From Coriobacteriales bacterium (GTDB lineage: Bacteria > Actinomycetota > Coriobacteriia > Coriobacteriales > CADBOM01), in contig JAFWGD010000051.1 in the NCBI GenBank assembly GCA_017515355.1, positions 1 to 10,621 of the forward strand: a stretch of 10,621 nt of DNA, read 5' to 3'. A program made the position numbers and the translations under genes. This document shows, piece after piece, positions 1-5,965 of this stretch. Each line of letters opens with the position of its first letter. Position 1 is the stretch's first letter. Below the pieces are notes generated by a model. It did no database searches, was not told the DNA's origin, and saw only the letters and a list, made by a program, of their open reading frames with translations.

Positions 1-862
1 CCCAGTCCGCCGTGGTGATATTGCCACGACGCATCTTGGAGAGGTCGACGAGCGCCTCGGTGCACATGACCCTCTGGATCAGCTGATCGGAGGGCATTTC
101 AAGGGAGAAGAATGCCACCGAGGTGCCGGCCTTTGCGGCGTTGACCGCGATATTCAGCGCGAGCGACGTCTTGCCGACGCCTGGCCTGGCAGCGATGATG
201 ATGAGATCGCCTCCGCGCATTCCCGCGAGAATCCTGTCGATGTCCCGGAAACCGGTCGGCACACCCTGCATGTGGGTCTACTGACGCGAGAACTTCTCGA
301 GGTTGTCGATCGTGACGTTGATCAGATCGCCCATCGACTGGAACGAGCTCTTGATCTGGCTGTCGGTCACCTCGAAGATGAGCTTCTCCGCCTCCTCCAC
401 CACCTGCTCGGTGTTGTCGGGGGCATCGTAGGAGAGCGCGCTGATCTTGGTGGCAGCCATGATGAGCTTGCGCAGGAGCGCCTGCCGGTTGACGATCTCG
501 ACGTGGCGCTGCCAATTTGCCAGTGCGAACGAGTTGTCCGCCAGTTCGAGAATGTATGCCTTGCCGCCGATGCTCTCGAGCTCCCCCTTGGCGCGCAGGC
601 GCTCGGCGAGCGAGATCTGGTCGACCGCCACCGCGTCCGAGTAGAGCTCGGTGATGGCCGTGAAGATCTTCTGATGCGAAGGCCTGTAGAAAGCATCCGC
701 CTTGATTTGGAGGATGGCTTCCTCAAGGATAACAGGGTCGAGGATGACCGCGGCGAGCACCGCCTTCTCCGCCTCGATGTTCTGCGGAATCACCTTTTCC
801 CTGAACGTGGCGTTCGAATCGTACACGCTCTCCTGATAGGTTGTCTCGGTTGCAAACGGCAT
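1..862 (-). CDS. dnaB: Replicative DNA helicase DnaB, 5' part, interrupted by an in-frame TAG
   Basis: Hexameric 5'-3' helicase that unwinds DNA at the replication fork and recruits primase. The frame starts at ATG 862 (GGAG lies 11 nt upstream). It reads an N-terminal helical domain with the DnaB-typical string IPQNIEAEKAVLAAVI, then the linker helix. After codon 194 comes TAG (278-280). The same frame continues as MQGVPTGFRDIDRIL and the Walker A motif AARPGVGKTSLALN, then the FFSLEMP block, and runs off the window edge at position 1, so the C-terminal half is outside. Apart from the TAG the frame is intact and well conserved, so this looks like a working gene with one odd codon rather than a decayed one. 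The stop lies at the junction between the N-terminal domain plus linker and the RecA-like ATPase. An ATG (271-269) lies two codons after it. Identity is certain; whether the full product is made is not. Confidence 0.93.
278..280 (-). other. In-frame TAG inside dnaB (codon 195)
   Basis: Read on the minus strand, the codons are CGT CAG TAG ACC CAC ATG CAG GGT GTG CCG. Counting back from the conserved GVPTGF motif, the TAG falls where DnaB proteins commonly have the lysine of an (N/Q)KG-type turn. This alignment is from memory. A change of AAG to TAG is the simplest explanation. Confidence 0.85.
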
Positions 863-896
863 GTCTAAAAGCACTCCTTCTTGAACTGCGAAACGT

Positions 897-905
897 ATAA
901 TAGCA
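897..905 (-). promoter_or_regulatory. Candidate extended -10 of dnaB
   Basis: On the minus strand the sequence reads TTTGCTATTAT, a TGC-extended -10 (TATTAT, 4 of 6 to consensus), about 35 nt upstream of the dnaB ATG. No good -35 box is visible. The TGCTA core recurs at most other promoters inferred in this window. Confidence 0.4.
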
Positions 906-1033
906 AAGATCGCCGGACAAAAAAGAGGCGCCAAGCGCCCGTTTTGAGGCCAGAAAAAGGATGTGCACAGCAACGCACCAGAAGTGCAATGCGGCTGTTG
1001 AAAAATAAAAGGCGATTTAGCCAGCTTTGTCAG

Positions 1034-1051
1034 CTTTTCACACTTTTCACA
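1034..1051. repeat. Perfect tandem 9-bp repeat upstream of dnaB
   Basis: CTTTTCACA occurs twice back to back (1034-1042 and 1043-1051). On the minus strand, in dnaB orientation, it reads TGTGAAAAG twice, roughly 130 bases upstream of the candidate -10. It could be a regulator site. The TGTGAAA core also occurs in the repeat cluster at 2007-2296. Confidence 0.55.
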
Positions 1052-1084
1052 GCACAACTGATTTCAATTGGTCACAATTTGAGA

Positions 1085-1109
1085 TTTTTTTGAAATTTTT
1101 TTAGGTTTT
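1085..1109. other. Phased T-tracts (possible intrinsic bend) in the dnaB-HAD gap
   Basis: T7 at 1085-1091, T7 at 1096-1102 and T4 at 1106-1109 begin 11 and 10 bp apart, close to one helical turn. Such phasing usually bends DNA. They lie between the two divergent promoters of the 390-bp gene-free stretch 863-1252. Apart from the promoters and the 9-bp repeats, I see nothing else in that stretch. Confidence 0.5.
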
Positions 1110-1158
1110 GTTTGGCTGCCGTTCAGATGTAGTTCAGGTATCGTTCGGCGACGGCGGA

Positions 1159-1167
1159 TGCTATCAT
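1159..1167 (+). promoter_or_regulatory. Candidate extended -10 of the HAD gene
   Basis: GATGCTATCATC contains TGC followed by TATCAT (5 of 6 to the -10 consensus), about 85 nt upstream of the GTG start. No -35 box resembling TTGACA is present at 16-18 bp, as expected for an extended -10 promoter. Confidence 0.45.
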
Positions 1168-1252
1168 CAGGCGAAACGAGCGCTCGGTTCGCCGCATCGC
1201 GCGAAGCGCCCGGCAAGCGCGGCGGGAATGTCGGAAAGGATGAACGACGACT

Positions 1253-1969
1253 GTGGACAATCAGCGGTTGAGATTCCCAGAGCTTGACGCATTTCTGCCG
1301 ATAAACCCCGGTTTTTCGGGCGTAATCTTCGATTTTGACGGCACTTTGGTCGACTCGATGGGAGTTTGGTACGAGGTCGACCAGCGCTTCTGCGAAACCT
1401 ACGATATGCAGCTTCCCGAGAACTACGTTCAGGAGATCGCCGCGCTGGGATTTCGCGAGACCGCGCAGTATTTCTACGATCATTCGAACCTCGACATGAC
1501 CGTCGAGGAAATCGGAGAAAAATTCAACGAGATGGCCGTTTATGCATATTCGCACACTGTGAAATGTTTTGACGGGGCTGTGAAATATTTGCAAAACTTG
1601 AAGAAAAGAGGCGTTAAAACGGCAATTGCCACATCTGTGTCAAAACATCTCCTGAAAGCCTCTATGCAAGCCAATGGATTCGAGGAGCTCATCGATGCAG
1701 TCGCGTTCTGCGACGAATGCGGCTCCAACAAGCACAGCAGCGACGTCTATGCGCTGGCCGCGCGCAAGATCGGATGCGCTCCGGAGGAGTGCCTGGTATT
1801 CGAGGATGTGGCCGTCGCGATCGAAAGCGCCAAACGCATCGGGATGACCGCGGGCGCAATCCACGACCGCCACTCGTTCCGCAACTCCGAGCGCGTCCGC
1901 GAGGTGGCCGACTTCTATCTGGAGTCGTTCGCCCCGCTGGTCGAGGCTCTCGAGGCGCAGTGGGATTAG
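1253..1969 (+). CDS. HAD-superfamily hydrolase (beta-phosphoglucomutase-like / phosphatase)
   Basis: A 238-residue cytoplasmic haloacid-dehalogenase-fold enzyme, probably a small-molecule phosphatase or phosphomutase. Motif I is FDFDGTLVDS, with nucleophile Asp27 and acid/base Asp29. Motif II is the Ser/Thr in AIATSVSKH (around 126-134). Motif III is the Lys in GSNKHSSDVY. Motif IV is the acidic pair in VFEDVAVAIESAK. An alpha-helical cap lies between motifs I and II, the arrangement of subfamily IA. An upstream in-frame TGA (1241-1243) leaves GTG 1253 as the first possible start. AAGGA lies about 12 nt before it, a loose ribosome site, so the in-frame TTG at 1268 is possible. The gene is monocistronic and divergent from dnaB, and it ends in TAG. 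The substrate cannot be told from sequence. Confidence 0.85.
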   Translation: MDNQRLRFPELDAFLPINPGFSGVIFDFDGTLVDSMGVWYEVDQRFCETYDMQLPENYVQEIAALGFRETAQYFYDHSNLDMTVEEIGEKFNEMAVYAYSHTVKCFDGAVKYLQNLKKRGVKTAIATSVSKHLLKASMQANGFEELIDAVAFCDECGSNKHSSDVYALAARKIGCAPEECLVFEDVAVAIESAKRIGMTAGAIHDRHSFRNSERVREVADFYLESFAPLVEALEAQWD

Positions 1970-2053
1970 ACGAACAAGTCGCAGCCGGTCGATGGCCCTT
2001 TCCTGCGGCCAATAATTCGACTTATGCGAAATTTTCGCAATTCTCGCCTAAAC

Positions 2054-2207
2054 GGTGGCCAAAAACTCGACTTTTGTGAAACTCTCTCCGGCACCTCGCC
2101 TAAATTCGATTTCCGTTTCAGCAAAACCGCAGGTCAGAGGGGTTGTCCATTTTTGCGAATGGACAACTCGCAATAAAAGTTTCACATTACTCGAAATTTT
2201 GGCCACC
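2054..2207. repeat. 30-bp imperfect inverted repeat enclosing a hairpin
   Basis: The arms are 2054-2083 and 2178-2207. Both begin (in their own 5'-3' sense) with GGTGGCCAAAA and end with TGTGAAACT. They match at 25 of 30 positions by hand count. They enclose about 94 bp that contain a second, perfect hairpin. The layout resembles a small non-coding palindromic element. No target-site duplication was recognised. Confidence 0.6.
2142..2167. repeat. Perfect 10-bp hairpin
   Basis: The arms GTTGTCCATT (2142-2151) and AATGGACAAC (2158-2167) pair perfectly around the 6-nt loop TTTGCG. No U-tract follows on either strand, so it is not a standard intrinsic terminator. It sits in the middle of the larger inverted repeat. 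Confidence 0.7.
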
Positions 2208-2369
2208 TGCTTGGCGGAGAGAGGGTTGAATTTCACATTTCTCCAAAAAATGGCCATGCATTTGGCTTAAAAGAGCCGAAATCATGCACAAGTCGATTAT
2301 TTGCACGGAAACGATGCACGAAAAAGCGCAAGCCACGGCAATCAGCGAGCCAAACAAAAGGAAAACTGG

Positions 2370-2459
2370 CGGAGGAGGAGGGATTCGAACCCTCGAGACG
2401 GGGAGCTCCCGCCTAACGGTTTTCGAGACCGCCGCATTCAACCACTCTGCCACCCCTCC
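2370..2459 (-). tRNA. tRNA-Ser, anticodon CGA (reads UCG)
   Basis: A 90-nt class II tRNA on the minus strand, with genomically encoded CCA just after it (2367-2369). The acceptor arm GGAGGGG pairs with CTCCTCC (one G-U). The anticodon loop is CTCGAAA, with CGA at 2425-2423. A long variable arm of serine type follows. The T-arm is GAGGG-TTCGAAT-CCCTC, and the discriminator is G, as usual for serine. A terminator lies just upstream (2473-2491), so this tRNA needs its own promoter or read-through; no clear promoter is visible. Confidence 0.95.
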
Positions 2460-2472
2460 GCGGGATGGAATC

Positions 2473-2491
2473 AAAAAGCGCCTAAGCGCTT
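2473..2491 (-). terminator. Intrinsic terminator between the two tRNA-Ser genes
   Basis: On the minus strand AAGCGC-TTAG-GCGCTT forms a perfect 6-bp stem followed by a run of T. It would end the transcript of the upstream tRNA-Ser(GGA) after its structured trailer. It is a short stem, hence moderate confidence. Confidence 0.55.
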
Positions 2492-2498
2492 GAAAGTC

Positions 2499-2521
2499 AA
2501 TGGCGGAGAGCTAGGGATTTG
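2499..2521. repeat. 23-bp copy of the tRNA-Ser(GGA) 3' end (att-like direct repeat, copy 1)
   Basis: This is a perfect direct copy of 2652-2674. It covers, on the minus strand, the last part of the T-loop, the 3' T-stem, the acceptor strand, the discriminator G, CCA and two more bases. Duplication of exactly the T-loop-to-CCA part of a tRNA is the usual footprint of tyrosine-integrase integration. No integrase lies in the 130 bp between the copies, so this is at most a remnant. Confidence 0.7.
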
Positions 2522-2621
2522 CGCATGCTCTCGCATGCTGACGGTCCTGCGCGCTTTCGCGCTCGGACAACGATAGCCCACTGGGCTATCGTTCCCTACG
2601 GGTTCAAAACCCTAGCCTCCG
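2522..2621. repeat. Hairpin-dense spacer between the tRNA 3'-end repeats
   Basis: Three hairpins follow one another. The first is GCATGC-TCTC-GCATGC (2523-2538). The second is an interrupted stem GTCC...GGAC with GCGC-TTTC-GCGC at its tip (2544-2568). The third is a perfect 11-bp stem with a 3-nt loop (2569-2593). On the minus strand the first two have GAGA and GAAA tetraloops of GNRA type. The segment ends with GGGTTCAAAACCC (2600-2612) and CCTAGCCTCC, an inverted, T-arm-plus-acceptor-like copy of the tRNA-Ser end. The outer ends (GGAGAGCTAGGG at 2505-2516 and CCCTAGCCTCC at 2610-2620) can pair with one bulge, closing all the hairpins into one domain. Its function is unknown. Confidence 0.6.
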
Positions 2622-2651
2622 AACATTCAGCGCTTGCGCGCTTTGTTTTCA

Positions 2652-2674
2652 AATGGCGGAGAGCTAGGGATTTG
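2652..2674. repeat. 23-bp direct repeat copy 2 (inside tRNA-Ser(GGA) 3' end)
   Basis: Identical to 2499-2521 and 153 bp from it. It covers the 3' end of the intact tRNA-Ser(GGA) gene plus two bases beyond CCA. Confidence 0.8.
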
Positions 2675-2746
2675 AACCCTAGATACGGTTTTTTGCCGTA
2701 TACACGATTTCCAATCGTGCGCCTTCAGCCGCTCGGCCAGCTCTCC
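2657..2746 (-). tRNA. tRNA-Ser, anticodon GGA (reads UCC/UCU)
   Basis: A 90-nt class II tRNA on the minus strand; CCA is encoded at 2654-2656. The acceptor GGAGAGC pairs perfectly with GCTCTCC. The anticodon stem CACGA/TCGTG closes the loop TTGGAAA, giving anticodon GGA. The variable arm ATACGG/CCGTAT and the T-loop GTTCAAAT are typical for serine, and the discriminator is G. A candidate promoter lies at 2798-2806. The precursor would carry a long structured 3' trailer ending near 2473. Confidence 0.95.
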
Positions 2747-2780
2747 GCATCCATATCGGCTGCTCATCGCGCAAAAGCGC

Positions 2781-2800
2781 AAATCGCAGTAAATCGCAGT
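2781..2800. repeat. Tandem 10-bp repeat in the tRNA leader
   Basis: AAATCGCAGT occurs twice in tandem and its end overlaps the candidate -10 of tRNA-Ser(GGA). A small hairpin, GCGC-AAAA-GCGC, lies beside it (2770-2781). It may be a simple duplication. Confidence 0.6.
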
Positions 2801-2806
2801 ATAGCA
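2798..2806 (-). promoter_or_regulatory. Candidate extended -10 of tRNA-Ser(GGA)
   Basis: On the minus strand GATGCTATACTG gives TGC followed by TATACT (5 of 6), about 52 nt upstream of the mature tRNA 5' end. No clear -35 is present. Confidence 0.5.
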
Positions 2807-2888
2807 TCAAACAACGGCTCTTGCATGTCGCATTTCACCCTTACGGCAAAGCGCCGAAACGGTGCGCCAGCTGGCAGGAGGCCGCTTA

Positions 2889-3401
2889 TCAGATCTCCAC
2901 CTCATCCGGGAATTCGCGCGTATCGGGGTGCAGGCCGTTCGAGCCATCTGGCAGCCCGACCTGCTCCGATGTCATGATCGCGAACCTTCCCGTCGCCTCC
3001 ATCGCCACCGAGCCGTCAGAGAGCAGGATGCATCCTTGCGCATCGAAGGTGCGCGAGCGCGCCTTCACGATGTGCGCCACGGCCCTGATCTCCTCTCCCA
3101 GCGGCACCGGCTTGCGGTACTTGAGGTTGAGCTCGATCGTGACGGCCTGCGCGTTGGGCTGAACGGCCAGCAGCGTGCGGCCGAGCGTCTCGTCGAGAAT
3201 CGCCGCCGACACCCCTCCATGCATGCGATCGGGATAGCTCTGCAGCTTGGGGTTGGGTTTGAAGATGCCCATGAGGCTGCCGTCATCCAGCTCGAGGTAC
3301 TGCGCGTGCAGGCCGAGGTCGTTATCCTCCCCGCACACGAAGCACATCTCCGCAATACCCTGCTGGTTGTGAACCTTATGTAGCTCGCATTGATGCTTCA
3401 A
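2889..3401 (-). CDS. PaaI-like hotdog-fold thioesterase
   Basis: A cytoplasmic acyl-CoA thioesterase-type protein of the hotdog superfamily. The N-terminal segment MCFVCGEDNDLGLHAQYLEL and the core RMHGGVSAAILDETLGR are typical of PaaI/4HBT-like proteins. The HGG loop and the acidic residue of ILDE are the usual active-site region. The later segment ELNLKYRKPVPLG is the central strand. The frame is open up to ATG 3476, but that start has no ribosome site and would reach into the promoter region of the divergent gene. I prefer TTG 3401 (AGGCGG about 8 nt upstream, 170 residues), which keeps the family-like lead HKVHNQQ. ATG 3347 is a shorter option. It is one of the few genes here ending in TGA. 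The substrate is unknown. Confidence 0.75.
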   Translation of the reverse strand: MKHQCELHKVHNQQGIAEMCFVCGEDNDLGLHAQYLELDDGSLMGIFKPNPKLQSYPDRMHGGVSAAILDETLGRTLLAVQPNAQAVTIELNLKYRKPVPLGEEIRAVAHIVKARSRTFDAQGCILLSDGSVAMEATGRFAIMTSEQVGLPDGSNGLHPDTREFPDEVEI

Positions 3402-3439
3402 TGGAAATACCGCCTGTCCGTTGCCTTCCTTTGTTAAGA

Positions 3440-3448
3440 TGCTAGTGA
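3440..3448 (+). promoter_or_regulatory. Weak candidate extended -10 of the acidic-protein gene
   Basis: GATGCTAGTGAC shares the ATGCTA string with other promoters here, but the hexamer TAGTGA is poor (no final T). It is about 45 nt upstream of the ATG. Low confidence. Confidence 0.25.
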
Positions 3449-3493
3449 CGGAAGGTGCGCAGCGCGCCGAGAACATCGTGAAAGGTTTTTGAG

Positions 3494-3982
3494 ATGGCAG
3501 AAAAAGACGAGATGCTGTTCGATGATGCGGAACTGACCGACCTCGACCTCGAGGAAGCCCTCAGCAACCTGCTCTTCTACACCCTGGACGAGGCGATAAC
3601 CAAGATGGAGAAGGCGGGGCAGTTCACGCCCTTCACGGTCTGCCTCAAAAACGACAGCGACGACGTGCTCGTCGAGACGCACCCGGGCGACAATCCCGAG
3701 GAGTGCGGCCTTTCCGCCAAAGCTGCCATAAATCTGATCTCGCATAACTCGAGCGCCTACACCTACTGCTACGACGGCTACGTCGAGACCGAGGAGGATG
3801 GCCAGGTAGACGCGATCATCGTCGAGATCGCCAAGGCCGACGACAGCCTCTGCAAGGCTTATTGCCTCGCATACACGCTCAAGAACGGCGGAGATGAAAT
3901 CGAGTTCGACAGCGGCCTGATCGACCTCGGCGACATCGAGACGATGTACGACCCGGACCTTGCGGGGGTCAAGCCGGAGTAG
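3494..3982 (+). CDS. Acidic protein of unknown function (162 aa)
   Basis: I do not recognise a family. The product is strongly acidic throughout, without signal peptide or membrane segment, so probably cytosolic. The start is FDDAELTDLDLEEALSNLLFYTLDEAITKME, which looks helical. An alternating strand-like middle follows (PFTVCLKNDSDDVLVETHPGDN, AYTYCYDGYVE, AIIVEIAKADD), then an acidic tail ending YDPDLAGVKPE. The spread of strands suggests a compact alpha/beta domain. ATG 3494 has AAAGG about 8 nt upstream. It is divergent from the thioesterase and convergent with the HEAT-like membrane protein, so neighbours give no functional hint. It ends in TAG. Confidence 0.75.
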   Translation: MAEKDEMLFDDAELTDLDLEEALSNLLFYTLDEAITKMEKAGQFTPFTVCLKNDSDDVLVETHPGDNPEECGLSAKAAINLISHNSSAYTYCYDGYVETEEDGQVDAIIVEIAKADDSLCKAYCLAYTLKNGGDEIEFDSGLIDLGDIETMYDPDLAGVKPE

Positions 3983-3985
3983 GCG

Positions 3986-4009
3986 GGACAGCACGGATGC
4001 GCGCTGTCC
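3986..4009. repeat. Hairpin between convergent genes
   Basis: GGACAGC (3986-3992) pairs with GCTGTCC (4003-4009) around a 10-nt loop. On the plus strand it is followed by A7, not T, and on the minus strand the T-run precedes the stem. It therefore does not fit an intrinsic terminator on either strand, although it lies where both convergent genes should stop. Confidence 0.5.
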
Positions 4010-4046
4010 AAAAAAATCCCACCGATTGCGATTGTCCGGGCGAGCG

Positions 4047-4062
4047 AGCGCCAGGAGGCGCT
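4047..4062 (-). repeat. Short hairpin overlapping the end of the HEAT-like gene
   Basis: On the minus strand AGCGCC-TCCT-GGCGCT forms a perfect 6-bp stem whose first bases overlap the TAG stop codon. No U-tract follows, so it may stabilise the 3' end rather than terminate. Confidence 0.4.
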
Positions 4063-5839
4063 ATTTGCTGCGTCGGCCAGTGTCTGCCGCGCGCGTTGGG
4101 AAGAACTTGCCCTCGAAGTTATCCAACGCGTCGACCAGCGCGCTTTTGACCAGAGGGTCCTTCTCGTCCTTGACGATCTTGCAGATCTCGAACGAGGCCT
4201 CCTTGCTTCCCAGCGCAACGCAGAGCTTGACCGCAGCGTATCTTATGCTCGGCAAGGAGTCGAAGAGCGCATCGTATATCCAGCGCTTGGCGCGATCGGG
4301 ATGCGGCTCGCTAAGGGCCCTCATGGCCTCGATGGCGATGAGCGGCCTGTCATTGGCGCAATAAGCCTCGATGACCTCGATTTCCTCCTCGTTTTCAAGC
4401 GGAAGCAGCTGTATCGCGGCTGCAAAGGTTCCCGTGTCATCAGCCTGCATCAGCTTGTCGGTGGCCTCCTTGAGCATCTCATACGCAACCGTGACGTCGG
4501 CGTTGCGGAACCTGCGCAGATGATCGAGAAGGGAGCGCGTGGCATAGATCGCTCGGCGGCGAATCCACGCGCGCGGTGCATCGAAGAGCTGCGTTAGATA
4601 GGGAATCGCATCGATGCCAGCGCCATAGAAGCCGGTGATGGCGGATTTCGCGACCTTGGAATCGCTGGCTAGCAGGCATCTCAGAAGCGCCTTGAAACCC
4701 TCGGGAGTTTGCGTGCATCCCAGCAACTCAAGAGCGATGAATTGCGCTGGAGCGTATACCACATCGCCGTACGCCATGCGAATCAGGTTCTCCAGGCCTT
4801 GCCTGCTCTCATTCACCAGCTCTCGCATGTTCCCCTCCACAAGCGAGTAGTGCTTCATCCAGCGCTTTATGAGCGCATCCTGCACCTGTTCGCTATGACG
4901 CACCCTTGCCTCGCGGACAACCTCGCTGGTCCAGTTGATCTCCGCTGGAACGTAATTCTTCTCAACCTCCGGGCCCCAAGCATCGCTTAAGGCCACCTGC
5001 GCGATGTAGGCGATGACGGGCTCTTCGTCGTAGACGAGCTCGAGCACATCGCTGAGAACACGCGAGTCGAGCTGGGTGCACAGATACGAGAGAGCGAGAA
5101 ACTTCTTGCGCTTTTCACCAGAGGTGAGGAATTCGTGGAGCTTTTCGCGCTGTCCCGCCTGCACGAGGCCCTGAAGCGCAATCTGCAGGAACATCGTGCC
5201 GCAGGAGGTGAAGAGGACCCCGTTGAGAAGCATGGCCAAGCCCGCGTTGCCGAGCAGATCAGGGAAGGGCAGGAAGCCGAATCGCGCGAATGCCGTTGGT
5301 ATGACGAAGGCCAGCAGAGAGAGAGTGAACAAACCAGTGCGGCCACATTTGTAGTACGTGAACAGGGCAATCAGCGCGTAACCGCAGCCCATGGCGGCGA
5401 TGATGCTGTAATTGCTGCCATCTACGATACAGAAAACCACGACCGCCGCGTAAGCCACAAATGGAACGATGACGCGAATCAGCGGCGCAGGGTTGTCGTT
5501 GGAGAAGAAGCAGAGGTTGCGCGAAATGAAGACTTTGACCTGCATGATGTATCCGAAGAGGAGCGCGAGAATGGCCGCAACTACTATGCCCGCGATGACG
5601 ATAAGCGGGTTGAACGCGATGCCCGCGCCCGCAGTGAAGTATCTGGAAAGCGAGCATGCTGCGCCAGCGATGACCGAAAAGAGACCGAATGACGTGTGCA
5701 GCAATCCGTTTTGATAGCAGGCTGGGAAGGCGCTGCGCGCGGCCAGTTTGTTGTAATCGGCAAGCAGACTGCCGTCCATTCCGGTCTTCGGAGGGACGAA
5801 ATGGGATGTGCGCGGGTTGCATATCTGGAAGTCGATCAT
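4061..5839 (-). CDS. Multi-pass membrane protein with C-terminal HEAT-like helical repeats (592 aa)
   Basis: Function unknown. About 70 N-terminal residues precede a membrane region of roughly six to seven hydrophobic segments up to about residue 260, for example LIVIAGIVVAAILALLFGYI, IVPFVAYAAVVVFCIVDG and LFTLSLLAFVIPTAFARFGF. The rest is a soluble stack of paired helices of HEAT-like type, with repeat-like strings such as SDVLELVYDEEPVIAYIAQV, PEGFKALLRCLLASDSKVAK and FEICKIVKDEKDPLVKSALV. It looks like a membrane-anchored protein-interaction scaffold. ATG 5839 is preceded by GAGAGAAG. The frame is open much further upstream (to about 6670), but that part is antisense to the peptidase gene and lacks domain-like features. 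It ends in TAG. It is divergent from the M23 gene, so the two might share regulation. Confidence 0.75.
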   Translation of the reverse strand: MIDFQICNPRTSHFVPPKTGMDGSLLADYNKLAARSAFPACYQNGLLHTSFGLFSVIAGAACSLSRYFTAGAGIAFNPLIVIAGIVVAAILALLFGYIMQVKVFISRNLCFFSNDNPAPLIRVIVPFVAYAAVVVFCIVDGSNYSIIAAMGCGYALIALFTYYKCGRTGLFTLSLLAFVIPTAFARFGFLPFPDLLGNAGLAMLLNGVLFTSCGTMFLQIALQGLVQAGQREKLHEFLTSGEKRKKFLALSYLCTQLDSRVLSDVLELVYDEEPVIAYIAQVALSDAWGPEVEKNYVPAEINWTSEVVREARVRHSEQVQDALIKRWMKHYSLVEGNMRELVNESRQGLENLIRMAYGDVVYAPAQFIALELLGCTQTPEGFKALLRCLLASDSKVAKSAITGFYGAGIDAIPYLTQLFDAPRAWIRRRAIYATRSLLDHLRRFRNADVTVAYEMLKEATDKLMQADDTGTFAAAIQLLPLENEEEIEVIEAYCANDRPLIAIEAMRALSEPHPDRAKRWIYDALFDSLPSIRYAAVKLCVALGSKEASFEICKIVKDEKDPLVKSALVDALDNFEGKFFPTRAADTGRRSK

Positions 5840-5875
5840 CTGGCTTCTCTCGATTGTAGTGGTCGTTAGAACACT

Positions 5876-5881
5876 AGTATA
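5876..5881 (-). promoter_or_regulatory. Candidate -10 of the HEAT-like membrane protein gene
   Basis: The minus strand reads GGCTATACTAG; TATACT matches 5 of 6 and lies about 36 nt upstream of the ATG. The preceding GGC replaces the TGC seen at other promoters here. No clear -35. Confidence 0.4.
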
Positions 5882-5965
5882 GCCGAGCTGCGGCACAACG
5901 AGCTTGTTTTGACGCTCGGAAATGGCCGAATCGCACATTGGCCGACTAGCCGCGCGTTCGGCTTT

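Larger units (their letters stand above)
2007..2296. repeat. Cluster of about five degenerate intergenic repeats in both orientations
   Basis: The gene-free stretch 1970-2366 is AT-richer than its surroundings. A core like GGCCAAAAAnTCGACTT, followed by TGTGAAA, recurs. Direct copies are at 2007-2052 and 2057-2104, both ending in CTCGCCTAAA. Inverted copies lie at about 2168-2204 and 2221-2255. A shorter inverted TCGACTTGTGC copy is at 2276-2296. I find no credible gene in the stretch. The copies look like a dispersed intergenic repeat family or clustered protein-binding sites. Confidence 0.6.

Noticed and set aside
272..868. Open frame antisense to dnaB
   Set aside because: The minus strand encodes unmistakable DnaB; the plus-strand frame has no features of its own.
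2284..2576. Short plus-strand frames through the tRNA-Ser(CGA) gene
   Set aside because: They translate the antisense of a tRNA; no coding signal.
2502..2621. The tRNA-like spacer as a third, unusual tRNA (for example tRNA-Sec or an amber suppressor)
   Set aside because: It has tRNA-like ends, but the D-arm and anticodon arm cannot be formed, the T-stem needs a bulge, and no CTA or TCA anticodon sits in a proper 7-nt loop.
2862..3383. Open frame antisense to the thioesterase
   Set aside because: The hotdog-fold motifs are on the minus strand; this is a shadow.
3986..4016. Hairpin plus A7 as a terminator for the convergent pair
   Set aside because: The homopolymer is on the wrong side for either transcript: A after the stem on plus, T before it on minus.
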